This document shows positions 32,816 to 45,800 of a DNA stretch of 64,000 nucleotides, in pieces; positions within the stretch are counted from its first letter, which is position 1, and each line of letters opens with the position of its first letter. Source of the DNA: Datnioides undecimradiatus (lineage: Eukaryota > Chordata > Actinopteri > Lobotiformes > Datnioididae); NCBI GenBank assembly GCA_008933995.1, contig WARS01000007.1:8432423-8496422 (forward strand), read 5' to 3'. The position numbers were made by a program, and so were the translations under genes. The notes under the pieces are model-generated. The model was not told the DNA's origin. It saw nothing but the letters and a program-made list of their open reading frames with translations, and did no database searches.

Positions 32816-35806
32816 CAAAATCATTTACAAAATACTTTTATTTTGCAAAAAAATGGGATCAGTTACTTATTTGTTCTTTTAATGAAACTTTGAATTTCAT
32901 TCTATGAAGAATCAAAGAAATTCTGAGTTATTCTGTTGTGCCTTTGCAAATAACAAGAATGAACAATCGAACAATCATCAGCAATAAAAGCTGGGTTATT
33001 GATGAGGACATAAAACAGAGTGAATGCTGTAATGTTTGGAGAATATGACAGACTTAGAATATTCAAAGAGTGCTCTAAAGACTAAGAGTCACATGAAACA
33101 TGTACTGTAGGTGTAAATATAAACAGTTCAGATTGAAAGGAGGTAAAACATTCACTGAGCAGTGCTTTGTGCTATTTGAAAACCCCTTGACATCTTAGGC
33201 TCCACACAATCCAGATGCTGTTAATTAAACAATAAATATCAAATCTGTATGACTGATCCTGTTTATACCGTTTTGACTCCCCAGATAAACTGAACTGAAG
33301 GGAAACTAAATGGCAGTTGCTACATGGCAAAACCATTAAAATAAACTAAGAAAAAGAAACTAAGAAAAGAGAAGGATGAAACTGTTTGCGCTGAATAATA
33401 GCTCCAAAGTGGAAAGAAGTGTTCTGTAAACTATTTTTTAACAGAAAAAAAATCATGATAGTGACAAATTTCATAACTGTGATTGACAGTGATGCCACAT
33501 TTACACGTTTTTAATATAATACTATTGTATCGTTGGTATTTTCTTAAATACAGTTTTGTTTTCACATGTAAATTAACTTGTTGCAACATTTGTGATTTCA
33601 ACATAAATACTTTTTAGTTATGCCAACAGATAACTTTTGTTAATGGCAATTTTTCATGTCCACAGTAAAAATATTTGATGACTCCAGTAATTATGAATTC
33701 ACAAGGACAGTTTAAATAAGATTTAAAGGGCAAACTACCAATTTTACAAATAAAGGTGAGCTTAGTTCTGCCTGTGGAGACAGCTGCAGAAAACTGTGGC
33801 TCCTGAACTTTCATTTCCAAAATCAGAGAAAATAATCCCGATGTCTCAGTGACAGATTCAAAGGTTTATTGCACAAAGCCTCTCTTATTAACTTGATGCA
33901 TTAATTTTAAACAATGTGGGTTTTTATCAGGAAGACAAGGTTTAATAATAGGTGCTATTGAGTTGCATTATGGGTAAGGTGTTGATGTTTTTGGGGCATG
34001 ACTAATATGACAAATATCTTTCTAAAATTGTCCAACTGGATGGTTGTGCAGTTTTAGAGTGCTCCTTTGACATGCGTTAGTCCTCTGTATACTTCATGAA
34101 ACATGTCTTCTCAGGAATCATCAATCAGAACTACAGAAAACACAAGTAATGGTGACACGTGAACCCTCTCTGTCCTCAACTGTGGTCAGTAACTGAAACA
34201 ATGACAGGTAGAGTTGACAAAGTGCTGGTAGTATCACTATATAAAAGCTGAAGAATCTAAGCCTCTTATTGCTTTTTCTGGAACAGTTTTATAAAAGTGT
34301 TTAATTTCTTTCAGTGTTTCAATGTACGGCCTTCATTTCTCTGACTGCTGACAGTCAGTTTGATCAGAACCTCCTTTGCAAACCTAAACGTTGTTTTATT
34401 TCACAGATATTCACAAGAAAACACAGTGAAATAAAATCATGATGTGTTTTTTATCCTTCCTGTGTGGTAGGTTTCAGCAGCTGTTTCATCAGTTTGTTGA
34501 AACCTGGACAATTGATCCGCATCCAGAAGTGAGCGACACATGTAATCACAAGGAAACAACTAGTCAGTTTGATTATTAGGTGACTGAAACAACATTTATA
34601 TGATTGATTCATTATTTACATTATTAATCAATTAAAATCTTTCATTTCATTATAAATTAAATATCTTTTGGTATGGTCAATTTTGACGTTTGTTGCTCTT
34701 CTGGACATATTTTAGACTTTGAACAGGAAATAAAAAACATTAGGTATTGGGACCAAATGCTGTAGTCTGCCAACATCTCATCCTGTGGATCCAATCTTTG
34801 GAATCTGGACGGTTTAATTTTTTGACATCAAAATTTAATCATATCTATTTTTAAAAAGGATGAACTGTAGGAAGAACTACATTTATCATTCAGTGTAAAT
34901 TCTGCTGTGAACAGTAGTCAAACTGCTAAAAAGTGCTACAAGCTCCAGACAACAGACTGTAGTGACAGTAGTAGAGTTACAGTATTGTGTGACAGTGATT
35001 ATAACAGCCCTCTCAAAGCGGTTACCCTGTACTGTTTCCAATGATCTCAGAGTTTGGATTATTTTTTAGTAGCAGTAAAAAAAACCCAGTGTCCCTCCAA
35101 TTTTGGTGTTCATTTATTGTTGTAAGTTTGACTGTACACGTGCAGAAGCTGAGCAGGTCTTGTGAAAGTCTCTGATGGGTTTGACATGAATAATATTTCA
35201 TTTTGAAGATGATAGTATTTTGTCTTTGGATGATGACAAGCCTGCTGACTTCATCTTTCTGCTTGAAATAAAAACCTCCTGGAGGAACATCTGAATGCTC
35301 ACGGCTCCTGAAAGCACCGTCATGGATGTTAAAGGACAATTTCAGTGTAATTGGGACTTTCTGTTGACTTTTAAAACGTTTAATTTTCTATCATCTTACT
35401 GTTAATTCAGGACTATGGTCAGGTGTATCAAAATGAGCTTGTGCTTTCCTCTTTACAGACAGCTGGAAAACTGCACGAATTTACCCTTAACACTGGAATT
35501 GTCCTTTGAAGTTTCTGACAACCTGAAACACCCAATGGATCCAAAAATCTAAGTGAGCAGAGGATAATTAGAGACAGTTTAGTCCACATAGCGGTGTAAT
35601 GCACAGTCGTGATTAGAATGAGGCACTTTTCTTCTTCATGTGTTAAGTCTGCATAGTTGTTTCAGTGTGAGCGAAGCCGTTTCAGGCCCACTCTTCCTTC
35701 ATGTGAAGCAGCTCCTTCAGCTTGAGCTTTCAGTGAGTTCTTTCAGGAACCGTTTGTCTCTTTCCAATCCTTCAATGCCACTCGTATTAGCGGCCTGTCC
35801 ATGACA
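32816..35806 (-). other. shroom3 3' UTR and shroom3-sowahb intergenic sequence
   Basis: No coding exon was recognised. Read on the minus strand this follows the shroom3 stop codon, so at least the right-hand part is 3' UTR. Possible AATAAA signals (TTTATT on the plus strand) lie near 35113, 34395, 33865 and 32837; which one is used cannot be told. The sequence is AT-rich with no clear repeats. Confidence 0.5.
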
Positions 35807-38800
35807 TCACAGTGATGTCACAGTGGTGGATCTGACTGAGTGGGCAGTGCCTGAAATCACAGAGGGTGGGAGCAGCGGTGGATAAGGAGAAGAGCAGGGG
35901 GCAGGGCTTGATGATGAGAATGGACATGCTCTCGACCAACCGTGAGCCTCCGCCAGCTCCTGTGGCAGGCTCTCGGCCAATCTCGTCATCTGCTCCTCTC
36001 CCTGCCTTATGAGGTCGTCAAGCTGCCTCTGGCGAATCAAAAGGGAGGGTTTGGTGCTAACAAAGTGGCGATAGTCCTGGAGCTGTGGTTCAGTGAGGTA
36101 GCCGGACAGTATGGCGTGGACCACACGCTGCCGCCGGTCCAAGTTCTCCTTCAGCTCCCGAGCGTCTTCAGTTTGACTGAGAAGCAGGGAGCGTTTGTGA
36201 TGGAGGGAGTCCTGAAGAGGAGGAGACAACAACATATTTATCAGTTTACAAAGAATCTTCTATATCACAAATACTTTACATTGTTTGTGTGTAAAAAAGT
36301 GAAAACCAGTTGGGGTCCAAGCTTGTATTAAGCTTCATTCAGCTGCTTCAGTTTCAGAGTCCTGGTGTGGAGGTCCAGTTCTAGCTACGGTTAGTTTGTA
36401 TTTTATGTAATCTATAACATATCGTGATCTATAACATGATCTTAGATCAGGGCAAATATACAACATGAAAGTTTCCAAGTCATCACCACGGCAACCTGTC
36501 CCATCACTGCCTTTTAAACCAAATGACATGAACTGGCATCTCTGGCCCGTGACACTGTATGAACATAGACATGTCACTTAAGCTCCACCTTGTGGCGACC
36601 TTGCACAGCTGCGTGACACCACAACCCAGATGGGACTTTTTTTTTAAAAAAATTTATTATACAATATAATTGTTATATCATTACATAATATAATACAATA
36701 TAAAAAAATCAATTCTAATCATATATTGAGTTTTAAAGTATTGGCAGCTTTATGAATGATAGATTTCACGTGAGTTACACACATAAAATCATCTTTTCAT
36801 TGGTGTGAGATGTTTCATCCTCTGTGTTGCCTTCCATGGTAAATATGAATCCAGGTGAGCATCTTCCATTTGGCACAGAATGCTCTTAAGACCACTTGCT
36901 TTAAAATGTAAATATTTATAATACCTATAATAGTTTATGTATTACAGAAATAGCAAATTTGAATGCAATCAAAAACATAATCTTTTGTTAAATAAGTCAA
37001 ATGAGATTTAATTCCAAATGATATAAATCCTGTGCAGAGATGACGACAGCGAGATGAGCAAATAAAGCTGCAGAGAGTCAACAGTCAAACAGACAGTCAG
37101 ACAGGTAGATCCTGCGCTGTCTCACCCTCTCCTCTGCTCTGTCCTCCTGCGTCAGCTCCTCTCTCTCCAGAGTGAGCAGAGATCTGTCGATTCTAGACAT
37201 CCGGCTACATAGAGACAACAGCAGGTTCACGATCTTCTCCAGGTCTCCTGTTGAACACAACCAAGCCAACATCTCAGTTTCTGACACGTCACCAAAGCAT
37301 AATGGGAGCTGCAGTTGTTGAGAGTCGATAAAACAATTGTTGTATTGTTTATTTTACAGCGACAGTGAGATGTCATACCGATAAACATGCTGTACTTGTC
37401 CCTCTCGTTAGTTTTGAGCCGCTCCTGAACCAGCACTTCGATGCTTGCTCCCAGTGCCTGGTGACATCTTTGCTCCTCACACAGCGCCTCCTTCTCCTGC
37501 CGCAGTGCTGCCACACTGTGCCTCAGAGCCTCACACAGCTCCACCTGGCAGACAATAAAAATAAGAACAATGAACAACAAGATTCAGAAGATGAGTAGAA
37601 AGTTTCAGAAGAAATCAGTGTTTTACCTTCTTGGTGTTGAGGTCTTTCTCATGCTGATCCAGATCGGTCTCCTCTCTTTCTGTGCTCTGATCAGGCTCAC
37701 AGACCCCATCTTTGATCCTAGGAAGGGAACAACACTGTTAAAAGACCTACAGTGTCATTTTAACACTAGGTGTCAGTGTTGTCCAGCTGTTCAGACTTGG
37801 GACTCCGTAAGTCATGCAGACACTGCCTCAATGATTCATTCACGTTCATTCTACCGAGTCTAACAGATCAATAGTAACATGGTTTGTCATTGTCCTTCTA
37901 TGATCCATCTGTGTAGCGAAGTTGAGCCAAACAGTCACGGCGGTTTGCTCTCTGTCACACTTTGCTGTTGAGAAACATTGATCAGGTTTGTCTGGTCTCG
38001 CCTGTCCCGACTGACAATGAGATACTGTCTAACTTGCTATCCTGGATCCAAACCTCCAGCAGTTCAAACTGTTCTGGTGTTTTGCTCTTGACTGTGGTTT
38101 TCCTGGTTAGAGAAATAATTGACTGCTATCATTGTCTCCTTTTATGACTGATGGACTGGAAGTTTCTGTGAGCGCTGGAAACACAGATAGCACTTAAACA
38201 TGAACGTGCACAGCTGCAAGTTTCATTAAGTTCAGAGGTCACAGGAAAGACACAACTGTGCAGTTCTGTGCTGTTTTGAATAAGGAAACATTTCTTCCCT
38301 GAACGTCACATTCACCGACAATCCAAAACACATTCAGGATGTCGCTGACTTTAAAGGTCACAACATGCAGACAGGGCAGAGGTTTGCGAGGTTTCTTCTG
38401 TGTGTCAGCAGCAGATAGGAGAAGGACGCTGTCAGCAAACACAACAAGAATGACAAACGTTGGTTTACAGGACATTCCCCCTCCCCTCCAAGTCTTCATC
38501 TCATCCTCCAGTTACATAAATTCTGTGGTTTTGGACTTCGGGCTAAATAAACATACTTAACATTAAGGTCTTTCTCCTTCTGCATTTTAAAGGACACTCA
38601 GTGTTTCTGCTCTAGTTTTAAAATACATCATCAAAGTGTGATGTTTAGTGCAGTCCTGTGTTGGCTATGTTGTTTCAAAGTGACCAGTGGGGACAACAAT
38701 TTTTGAAATTTGTCCATTATTGAGTAAGGCTGCAGTGTCGTCTGGGGTAATTTGCGCTGGATAAAGTGCGTCCACTAAAGTGCTTATTTATACCGCTGAC

Positions 38801-39860
38801 ATGCTCAGACTGTTATTTAATGAGTCAGACAACATGATGGAAATGATTCCTACAGAAATAAACCATTTTGTTAAAGAGTAAGATCCCTTTTGTTTAACTA
38901 GAAAAAGCTGTCATATGCTTGCCCTCAAACCAACCAGACTCCACTGACATCAAGTACTTGGCTCAAATAAAAAGGTTGATCACTGCAGAATGCTTTCCAT
39001 TAAGTTGTCAGACACTTAGTATAACAAACTGACTAAACATCCACTTTTCTAAAAAAAAAAAAAGTTGTCCCCATTACTGACTTTCACATAAAAGCACTGG
39101 AAAAGAGGTCCCAGTTTAAAAAAAGTTCCCCTTTAAGCACAGCTGAACCAAGAGTGGAAAGAGTATTTTATTGAAAAAGCTGCTCAAATTCCCAATTTCT
39201 TTGATTTTTATGGGGAAATAAATTAATAGATGCACGTATTCACAAAAATTAAAATGCCAACATTCAAAGGCAAAATAGAATTACCTATCATCCAATCGGC
39301 TACTGCCCCTGCATTGCCATGGTGATTTATCATCCAATCTGCTGTTTGGAAAGATGTCCTCCATAAGCTCAACTGTGGATTTACCCCGCCAGGTGTCCAA
39401 GAGGGGCGCCAGAGAGCCGTCCTGCATCACCTGTGTGGAAAAGAAAGAAAAAATCAGACTACTTAAGAAACAAAGGAGGAGTCAGAACAAGGTAAAATGA
39501 AAAAGAAGAGTCGATACTACCCACAGAGCTGAAGGTAGTGTCAGAAGTACAATACTAAGGGCAGAGTCAGAGTTCAGTGCTGCAACATTTATTAAAGGTA
39601 TCTGCTGACTCCTGGCACCCACCAGCTGTCGGGCCAGCACCTCTACCCGCTGCTCCTCAGGTGTCTTTTCCCTCTTGGGCAGTGGCTGATACTCAAGACC
39701 CAGATTGTCTTCGACTGTGGTGGATGTGGCAATGGAGGTGACAGTGGAGGGCTGTTCCTTCAGGGAAGGAAGGAGGCTAGGCACAGGTGGTGGAAAGACA
39801 GAGGAAGAAGGAGACACAGGAGGGGAGTGGATGGATGACTCCCTGGTAGGGATGATAGAG
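35807..39860 (-). other. shroom3: shroom3 ASD2 (ROCK-binding) exons
   Basis: The last six exons encode the C-terminal Shroom domain 2: EVLARQLVMQDGSLAPLL, the coiled-coil segment starting VELCEALRHSVAALRQEKE, DKYSMFIGDLEKIVNLLLSL and EDARELKENLDRRQRVV, then YLTEPQLQDYRHFV..LLIRQRQLDD. This forms the parallel coiled coil that binds Rho kinase. The C-terminal tail (about 60 residues, Ser/Pro-rich) is diverged from mammals. Confidence 0.88.
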
Positions 39861-42805
39861 CTGTTTAGGATTCACAATGATAATATTTGAATTTAGATTT
39901 AAAAATGAACAAACTGTGCAACAAACCTTTCCACAGCTGGGTGTACAGCTTCCTGCTCGATCTCCAGGGGAGGAGGAGGAGGAGGAGGAAAGTCGTCCTC
40001 TATGATGCTTGTCTCTTTGATTGGCAGAGGAGGCGAGGGAGGGGCGGGATTTTGGAGGAAGACCTCGTCAAAGTCCTCTTGCAGAGGACCTGTTTCACTT
40101 GGCTGGTGGTAGTCACTGGAGAAAAAGAGGCTGGACTCAGATATCCGCAGGGAGGACAGGTGGTGCTGATGAATGGACGGATGGCAGGATGAAGGAGGAG
40201 ATGGCATGCTGTCCTTCCTTTGTGGTGTGGCTGAAAGCTGGGAAATGGCTGTTGGTGTAACTGGTGAGTCTCTTTTGGCATTTTCTGCTGTCTGCCGACC
40301 TCTCATCTCTAAGCTGAAGGCTCTTCCTCTGTAAATGTCCTTTGCAGCGTCTTCTAAAATGCTGCCGTCGCTCAGACTGTGTCTCATCTGTCTGTCCATC
40401 GCCGGGCCTTCACTGATGTTGTTACCTGTGCTGTTTTGCAGGATGCCTGGGAATGTGATGGCATCCAAGTTGGCCTGGCTGAGCCTCTCGCTAGCCTGCC
40501 ACTCAGCGCCGCAGCTGTCCTGAGTCCCAGGTGGGGAGAAGGGGCAGGGCAGGCCAACAGAGGCCGCCAAGCTGGAGGTGCTGTTGGCTCGCTGCCGCTC
40601 GCTGTGCCTTTGACGCTCCCTACGAGCGACGGGAGTATGGGAGGAGTGCGGCTCTACGGTTAGAACAGGAGGAAGATGAGACACAGAAGACATTTTTATT
40701 ACTCTCATGTACCCGTGATTCAAAAATAAAAGAATGATTCAACAAGTCAACATATGTAGCATGTAGTGTAGGATTACTGCTTGAATTATAATTGATGCTA
40801 ATCATAAGACACTGCTGACAGCACAAGTGACATCAGCAGGAGTCTGATCATAATGATCAAACGATCAATGATCTTTTGATTGAAGTGTTAAGTTGCTTGC
40901 GCACACCTTCTTTGAGAGGAGGCCACAAATTGGATAACTATGCGGTTTAGAGACCATCTTGGTTTTCGTTTGTACTTTGCTCACCCTGTGAAGGCACTGC
41001 AGGCTGGACGGTGTTCAGTTTGCTCTGGGAGTGTTGAGGAAAGACGGGGCCCCCTGATGCCTGGATGTCTGCGGGTCTGAGAGACACAGATAAATAAAAG
41101 TATTAAAGAAAAGGAGAAACATGTTGACAGATACTCAGATGATTTAAATGTTCAGTTTGAGTTACGGCTGTGTCAGAGAGAAGTTCATTTAACTCCTGCA
41201 ACAGGGTCACTGTATTTAATGTTCTGCGTTAGCCATTAACTTGTCAAGTTTCCTCACAGCAAATGCTGAAACTTCCCATCTTGTGAGCTGTTTTTTGGAG
41301 GTCAGTGCTTTCAGTAACCAGTAGTGGTGCATTCGTGTCCCTGGCTTTATTGGGACACCACAAAGATCTGCATAAACACACACACACAGAATTCCTGAAG
41401 TGACCTCTGACCTTCACATTTTGAGAGCAAACATATTTACGAGTTTTAAGTTAATAAATCCCCGTGGACTGAAGCTGGTATTTTGTTTATTTTTCTGTCT
41501 CTGTGCCAGGGAGTTTTCTCCGCTTCTTAAATTCCTCAGTTCCTCCCTCCTTTACCTCCTCTCTTTCACTCCTCCTCCTCCTCCCATTAACCTCTTCTGA
41601 ACTCCTCCACTCCTCTTAACTCCGTCTCCTTCCTCTCTTGTCATCTGAACCTTGGCTCCTTCATTCTCCTTACTTACCTTCCTCCCTCCACACCTCTTGA
41701 TCACCTCTCACCTATCTTTAACTACCAGGTCTCATTTTCCTCTCTTCTCTTTCTTTCATACTCCCTCCTTCCTCCCCAGGAGCTTTCAGAAAGTCCTCTG
41801 TAAAGCTGCCTGGAATTTAATTTTAGACTATCTGAAGACCAAAAATAAAGACGTTAAGTTGTGAAAACTGAACTGAAGTCCTCTGTCCTTTTTCTTCTCT
41901 GTTCACCTCTGTACCTTTTTTATCCCCCTCTTCTTTTCTTCATCCTTCCTGTTCTCCCTTATTCTATCCACTGTCTTTACATCTCTCCTGTCCCTCCTCT
42001 TTTACCTCTCCACAGTTACTCCTCTTGTCCTCTCCTTTCTCCCCCCTCCCTTTCTAAGTCCATGTTTCCTCTTCCTTCTCCTCCACTTTCGTGAACTCTC
42101 TCCATCCTTATCATCCCTCTCAATTACTCCTCCTTACCTCATCTCTTCCTCCTTCCTTTCACCCTCTCCATATCTCCTCTCCTCTCTCCTCCTCTGTCTA
42201 CTCCCTCTTTTCTCACTTCTTCCACTCTTTTAAACTCTTTCCTCCATATTTCTCTTTCTTAACACTAACCTCCTTTATCATTCCTTCTTGCAGTCTTCCT
42301 CTCCTTTCACCTCTCCCTCCCTCTTCCCTTCTTACTATCCTAAGCTCAGTCCTTCTTCTGTCCATCTCTTTTCACCTTTTCACCTTCACCCTCTTTTTCC
42401 ATTTCTCCTTCTCCATCCTGTCTCTTCTTTTATTTCTCCCCTTCTTGTTCTCCATCTTTAACTTTCCCTGTCATCTTCCTCCTGCCCAGCCCTCTTTATT
42501 CCTTTACACTCAATAATTTCCTTCCCTTGTTTCCCTTCTTCTTTCCTTACCTTCCTCTTTCTCACCACCCACTTTTTCCTTTTCACCTCTTCCTGTCACC
42601 TCCCTTCATATATCCTTCCCAATACTCTGCTGTCAACATTCATCCCTCCCTTCTCTGTTCATCCCATTCTTCCCCTCTCCTTCCTTATCCTTATTCCTTT
42701 CTGTTCGCTCTCCCTCTCTATCAGTCTGTCTCTCTTTGGTGCCAGCAGCAGGGCACATGAACTCATAAGGCCACATTTAGCTTTTAAAATAGCAAAGAGC
42801 CCAAA

Positions 42806-42852
<47 letters not shown>

Positions 42853-45800
42853 CTGACTGTTAACAGCCTATTATGGAAGAGAGCTAAAATATTGGCGCAG
42901 AGATGATTCCCATGATCCCCCAGTTCTCCAGCATAGGAAACAAACAGCAGTCTGACATTTTGCTCAAACTAGTTAAAATAAGTTGTGTTTAAACAACATA
43001 AACAGATAAACATTTCTGTCTTTTAATGCAAAGCATGTGCTAATGAAGTTTACTGAACTGAACCAAGGTGCTAAATGAGAAGACAGGGAGTGAAAAAAAA
43101 GACTTTGAAAATGTGAGAGGAGGAAGCTGGTCTGGGACTTGAACCATCAACTGTTTGGTCACTTAATCACATGATGTGAATACAGATGTGACTTACCTGT
43201 CCCCAACCAGAGAGTGGCGTTCAGGCTCAGAGACTAAGACTCCAAACATCCTGATGTCACCTGGAGGGAAGTCCTGAAACACAGATAAAGTTTTGACTTG
43301 TAGGCTGTTTTATGAAGATAATTTGCTCTTTTTGTTCATCCTCTTCTTATGAAGTCATTAATATTTTACATTATTTGTAGTTCATATCATGGTATATCTC
43401 CCACATGCAGATCAGTTACATTTTATCTTATGATATTGTGACTCAATCTTCAGATCCAGGAAATGAATAACAGCTTGAGTCTGACCTAAATCTACCACAG
43501 CTGACTGAAAACCTAACCTATGCTAAAAATGTATTCTATTTTGCCACTACTCTACAAATATTACACTCAATATAAATTTGAATACATTAATAGATATAAC
43601 AGGACCAATGCTGAAATCACACACTGATTGTTATTGTGAGAGTTATTTAGCATGAACCACAAACAACGAAATCATCTGTAATGTCTTCATCCTCCTCCCC
43701 AACTTAACTCATTGTAAGGTATTTGATAGCGCTGATATCACTGTAATGCTTTATAAACAATTATACAAAATGAACAGGCACAAAGGTACAGGACAAATAG
43801 ACTCAAAGTTAAGAGACAAGTTTGAGTAATTTAACATTTTGGGAAATGTACTTCATGCTAATTCTTTAAATTGTACATTAACTAGTACCAAATTGCAAAT
43901 TTCCAGGAAACGTTGTAAAACATTAAACTCATAGATGACTTGGTTTCTAAGAAACGTCAGGAAACAATGGGACCTTAAAATAAAGTGCATTCAGAGTCAT
44001 TTATGTTTTTGTTATTACTGTACTGTATATCTCAGCTGTATCTGCTGCTCTTAACAAAGTTCACAGGCACACATATGTCTACAGCAGTTACAGTTTCTAC
44101 AGCCAAAAACTGTACAGAAGGAGCTACAGGGGCATGTTTTGTTCTAGATGTTACAGAGATGCAACTTTCAGTTTAAAGACTTCCACAAATAAAATTATTC
44201 CATTCCTATGAAATGCTGTGAGTGTGTACCTCTTAGGGGAGCTTTGGGGCTTTTGGATTATCAGAAAATGCACTTTCTAGCTATAAACACCGAGGAACTG
44301 TTTCTGCGCCTCTGACCCATTTCAAAAAATAAATACAGACTGTCTCACCAGCAATCACATGTCCAGCCACAGACTTTATCACACACACACACACGCAAAA
44401 CCCCAGGCCTCAGGACTGTTGCTTCTCCACTGAACTGATTTAGAGCTTTCCACCTTAAACTTTAACATGTCTGTGAGAAAAAAATTTGATTCAAATAGTT
44501 TTTAGATTCACATTCATGCTGTCGTAGTTCATCTCACACAGTACTACATCAAAGGAGTGCATTAAAAGACAACAGAAGAGTTGCTTTTAATGACACTCAG
44601 GAAACAGAGCTTGCTGCTGTGCTCAGGGGCGTTTCAAATGCTTAAATTCTGCTTAAAACTAAAAAAAAATCCAACACTGTGAAACCAGGCCTGTCACCAC
44701 CCTGTGGTGAAATCCATTGTTTAGAGTAGGACGACAGAGCGTCTGTTTATCCAACTGAACTGTAATGATGTTTATATGACACTGGCTCCTCCGATCACTG
44801 AATGAGATAAAGTACCAATTCATCCTTTACTGCATTCCTTTAAGAACTCTGTAGACGTGTGTATGATGTATGTATACGTGCGCCTGTGTTATCTTTGCTG
44901 TCATCCACATCGGACAGCGCCCAGCCACCATCTCGGGCTCTCTGGCACCTCACAGGAAACCTTGAGGATTCTGGGTATTTCCTGTGTGGTGTGACTCAGG
45001 GCCAAATGTCCATTAATGGCTAAATGTCGTCAAATAAATGGTTAAGCCAAGAGGGCCATGAACATGAAGATGCCTTGGAAATCCATCTGAGTTATATAAT
45101 ACATATTTGACTTTGACTTTCCTTGTTTTGAATATCAGCTTCATATATTTCATTCTTGTTCATTCATTGTGATAGTTCTTTAAATCCTTGACTACGGTTG
45201 TTGGGTGCTACTGCACAAGACAGGTGGAATTCACATGATCATACAGTCTACAGGTTTTAGTGATGCATCATCATTCATTGCAAATACTATGCCAGCTCTT
45301 TTGACAGATCTTCTTTGCAGCAGTACTGAGGGATCTCTGTGTCAAAAAGACTTGGATGTGTGTTCCGGGGTTTAAGAGCCCAGGCCAAATGAAATCAAAC
45401 CTTAATCTGAAGAAGTTTCCAGGGTATGGGATGTTTTGTCTAATTTGACAGATCCACAACTTTGAAGGGTTATTAGGCATCAAAACACTGCGTAGTGTTT
45501 ATGACCTCATTACCTGGTTCAGTCTCTCTCCTGTGGGGGACGAGCGGGAGCGATAGTGTTGAGGAGTTTTTTGTCTCTCCTCAGATCTCTCCAGAAGATC
45601 CTCAGCAGAAGCTGACTTCCCAGAGCTGCGAGCTGACCCGGCCCTCTGCAGAGCACCATTGAGCTGTTTGGACAGTCCGAAGTTAAGTTGAGGTTCTGCA
45701 GTCACCTGCTGTTGCCCCTGGCCTAGGTCTCTGCTGGAAGACTGTCTGCTGAACCTTGCCTCAGGGTTAAGATCCTGGAGGATCTGGGCATGGGGTTCAG

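Noticed and set aside
39705-40737. Plus-strand frames opposite the large shroom3 exon
   Set aside because: Shadow frames; the minus strand encodes the conserved DDFPPPPP region with matching splice phases.
41400-42760. A run of plus-strand Ser/Pro/Leu-rich frames
   Set aside because: They are low-complexity translations of the polypyrimidine tract, which rarely contains stop codons in any plus-strand frame; no conserved motif.
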